A program made the translations under genes and the position numbers. This document shows positions 22,180 to 22,842 of a stretch of 22,842 nt of DNA, piece after piece. The DNA is from a virus, in IMG/VR virus record IMGVR_UViG_3300027822_000038, positions 1 to 22,842 of that record; one strand, given 5' to 3'. Under the pieces are notes generated by a model. It was given only the letters and a program-made list of their open reading frames with translations, made no database searches and was not told where the DNA came from. Position 1 is the stretch's first letter. Every line of letters begins with the position of its first letter.

Positions 22180-22572
22180 ATGAAAAACATGTCAGCTATA
22201 GACAACGCGATCGAGCGTAAGCGTAAAATGACCATTAAAGAGTTCAAAAAAAAAGGTTATTTGCAAGAGCTCAATCGTAATTATTTGCATCCTCGAGGCT
22301 TGCACCTGAGAACCGAGAATCTGGAAGGTGAAGGCTTAATACTGGTTCCATACGATTATACGGACGATCCGGACGGACTTTTGTATAAACAAGAGTTATC
22401 CAAAGAAGCCGAGGAGAAATGTAATCAGTTGCTAGAGGGCAAAGCACAAAATCGGCTTGATAAATTCCAGTTTGTTATACAGCCGATTGATTACGAAAAG
22501 CTCCCAGGCCATAGATATAAAAAGTTTTTCTATAATAATTCCCGCACGGCCAACGATCCAGAGGACAAATAA
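22180..22572 (+). CDS. Conserved hypothetical tail-region protein
   Basis: A 130-residue protein with TIKEFKKKGYLQELNRNYLHPRGLHL and YDYTDDPDGLLY. The combination 'GYLQExNRxxLHPxGLxL ... D-x-DDPDG' recurs in conserved hypothetical phage proteins, often by tail genes; function not known to me. Shine-Dalgarno AAGGAGG about 7 nt upstream. Ends directly at the next ATG. Confidence 0.6.
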   Translation: MKNMSAIDNAIERKRKMTIKEFKKKGYLQELNRNYLHPRGLHLRTENLEGEGLILVPYDYTDDPDGLLYKQELSKEAEEKCNQLLEGKAQNRLDKFQFVIQPIDYEKLPGHRYKKFFYNNSRTANDPEDK

Positions 22573-22842
22573 ATGAAAATACAAAAGCAAACCGGGGGAA
22601 AGTCAAGCTCCCAGGGAGGTATAAGCATGGCGAATAAAATCGTTAATAAAAAGCTCGGAGGAGAATCCGGATATGTGAGCTCGGTCGAGCCTGGTCCTCT
22701 TATAGAACCAACTATCAAGGAAATTCTCGCAATCGAAAAGGCCCTTAAAGGAGAGAGCAAGGAACTTTTTCAAGAGAATACAAGCTTTCTCGAGAGGGCT
22801 CCTCAAGACGATTATGCGGACCAGTACAAAAGAAAGAACCTC
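22573..22842 (+). CDS. Partial ORF at the window end
   Basis: An open frame runs from the ATG at 22573 to the last base (90 codons, no stop). A second in-frame ATG at 22627 has the better ribosome site (GGGAGG about 9 nt upstream), so the real product may lack the first 18 residues, which are Lys/Ser/Gly/Gln-rich. The visible part is charged and helical after a Gly-rich start. It continues beyond the window. Probably another tail-associated gene by position only. Confidence 0.5.
   Translation, partial: MKIQKQTGGKSSSQGGISMANKIVNKKLGGESGYVSSVEPGPLIEPTIKEILAIEKALKGESKELFQENTSFLERAPQDDYADQYKRKNL

Noticed and set aside
1-22842. CRISPR arrays, tRNA genes, insertion sequences, integrase or attachment site
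   Set aside because: No regularly spaced repeats, cloverleaf-like sequences, transposase/integrase motifs or other long direct repeats were seen apart from the terL-end repeat.

Overview
The window is a stretch of a tailed-phage or prophage genome: every supported gene is on the + strand, most genes abut or overlap at TAATG or ATGA junctions, and the order lysis/accessory > terminase > portal > protease > capsid > connectors > tail tube > chaperone > tape measure is that of a long-tailed siphovirus with an HK97-type head. Strong GGAGG Shine-Dalgarno sites, lipoprotein-like signals and an IPTL-CTERM sorting tail indicate a Gram-negative host that probably carries an exosortase (XrtH-type) system. 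I cannot name the host. Coding is biased to GAG, CTC and AGA/AGG codons.

Layout. 1-4550: lysis and accessory block: holin-like membrane protein, two membrane/lipoprotein-like genes, a terminator, two spanin-like candidates, Cys-rich conserved phage proteins, a GH108 endolysin and very small genes. 4551-5773: a helix-turn-helix protein, a small helical protein and a membrane-anchored protein. 5864-7525: small and large terminase. 7526-8248: an inserted cassette holding a strong promoter, a secreted Cys-rich protein with an IPTL-CTERM tail, and a UUCG intrinsic terminator. 8301-14805: portal-MuF fusion, prohead protease with an extra C-terminal domain, major capsid protein, putative decoration protein, gp6-like and gp10-like connectors and a tail-terminator-like protein. 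14811-22842: tail tube, a small unknown, G/GT chaperones joined by a -1 frameshift, 1390-residue tape measure, and distal tail genes, the last cut by the window end.

How it works together. TerS/TerL package DNA through the portal into a shell built from the capsid protein after its N-terminal delta region is removed by the protease. Connectors close the head. The G and GT chaperones load the tape measure, around which the tube protein polymerises. The GH108 enzyme, holin-like and spanin-like products release progeny.

The standout is the cassette between terL and portal. It has its own promoter and terminator, codon use unlike its neighbours, and it is bracketed by two copies of the terL 3' end. 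The downstream copy encodes LIPSDFYIK-stop and the genuine end encodes LIPDFYIK-stop, an in-frame 3-nt difference, so the remnant looks like a diverged allele. This is best read as a recently acquired lysogenic-conversion gene ('moron') whose product is handed to the host's exosortase surface-sorting system. A second gene invisible as a simple ORF is the T part of GT, reached through T TTT TTG with a Shine-Dalgarno-like stimulator.
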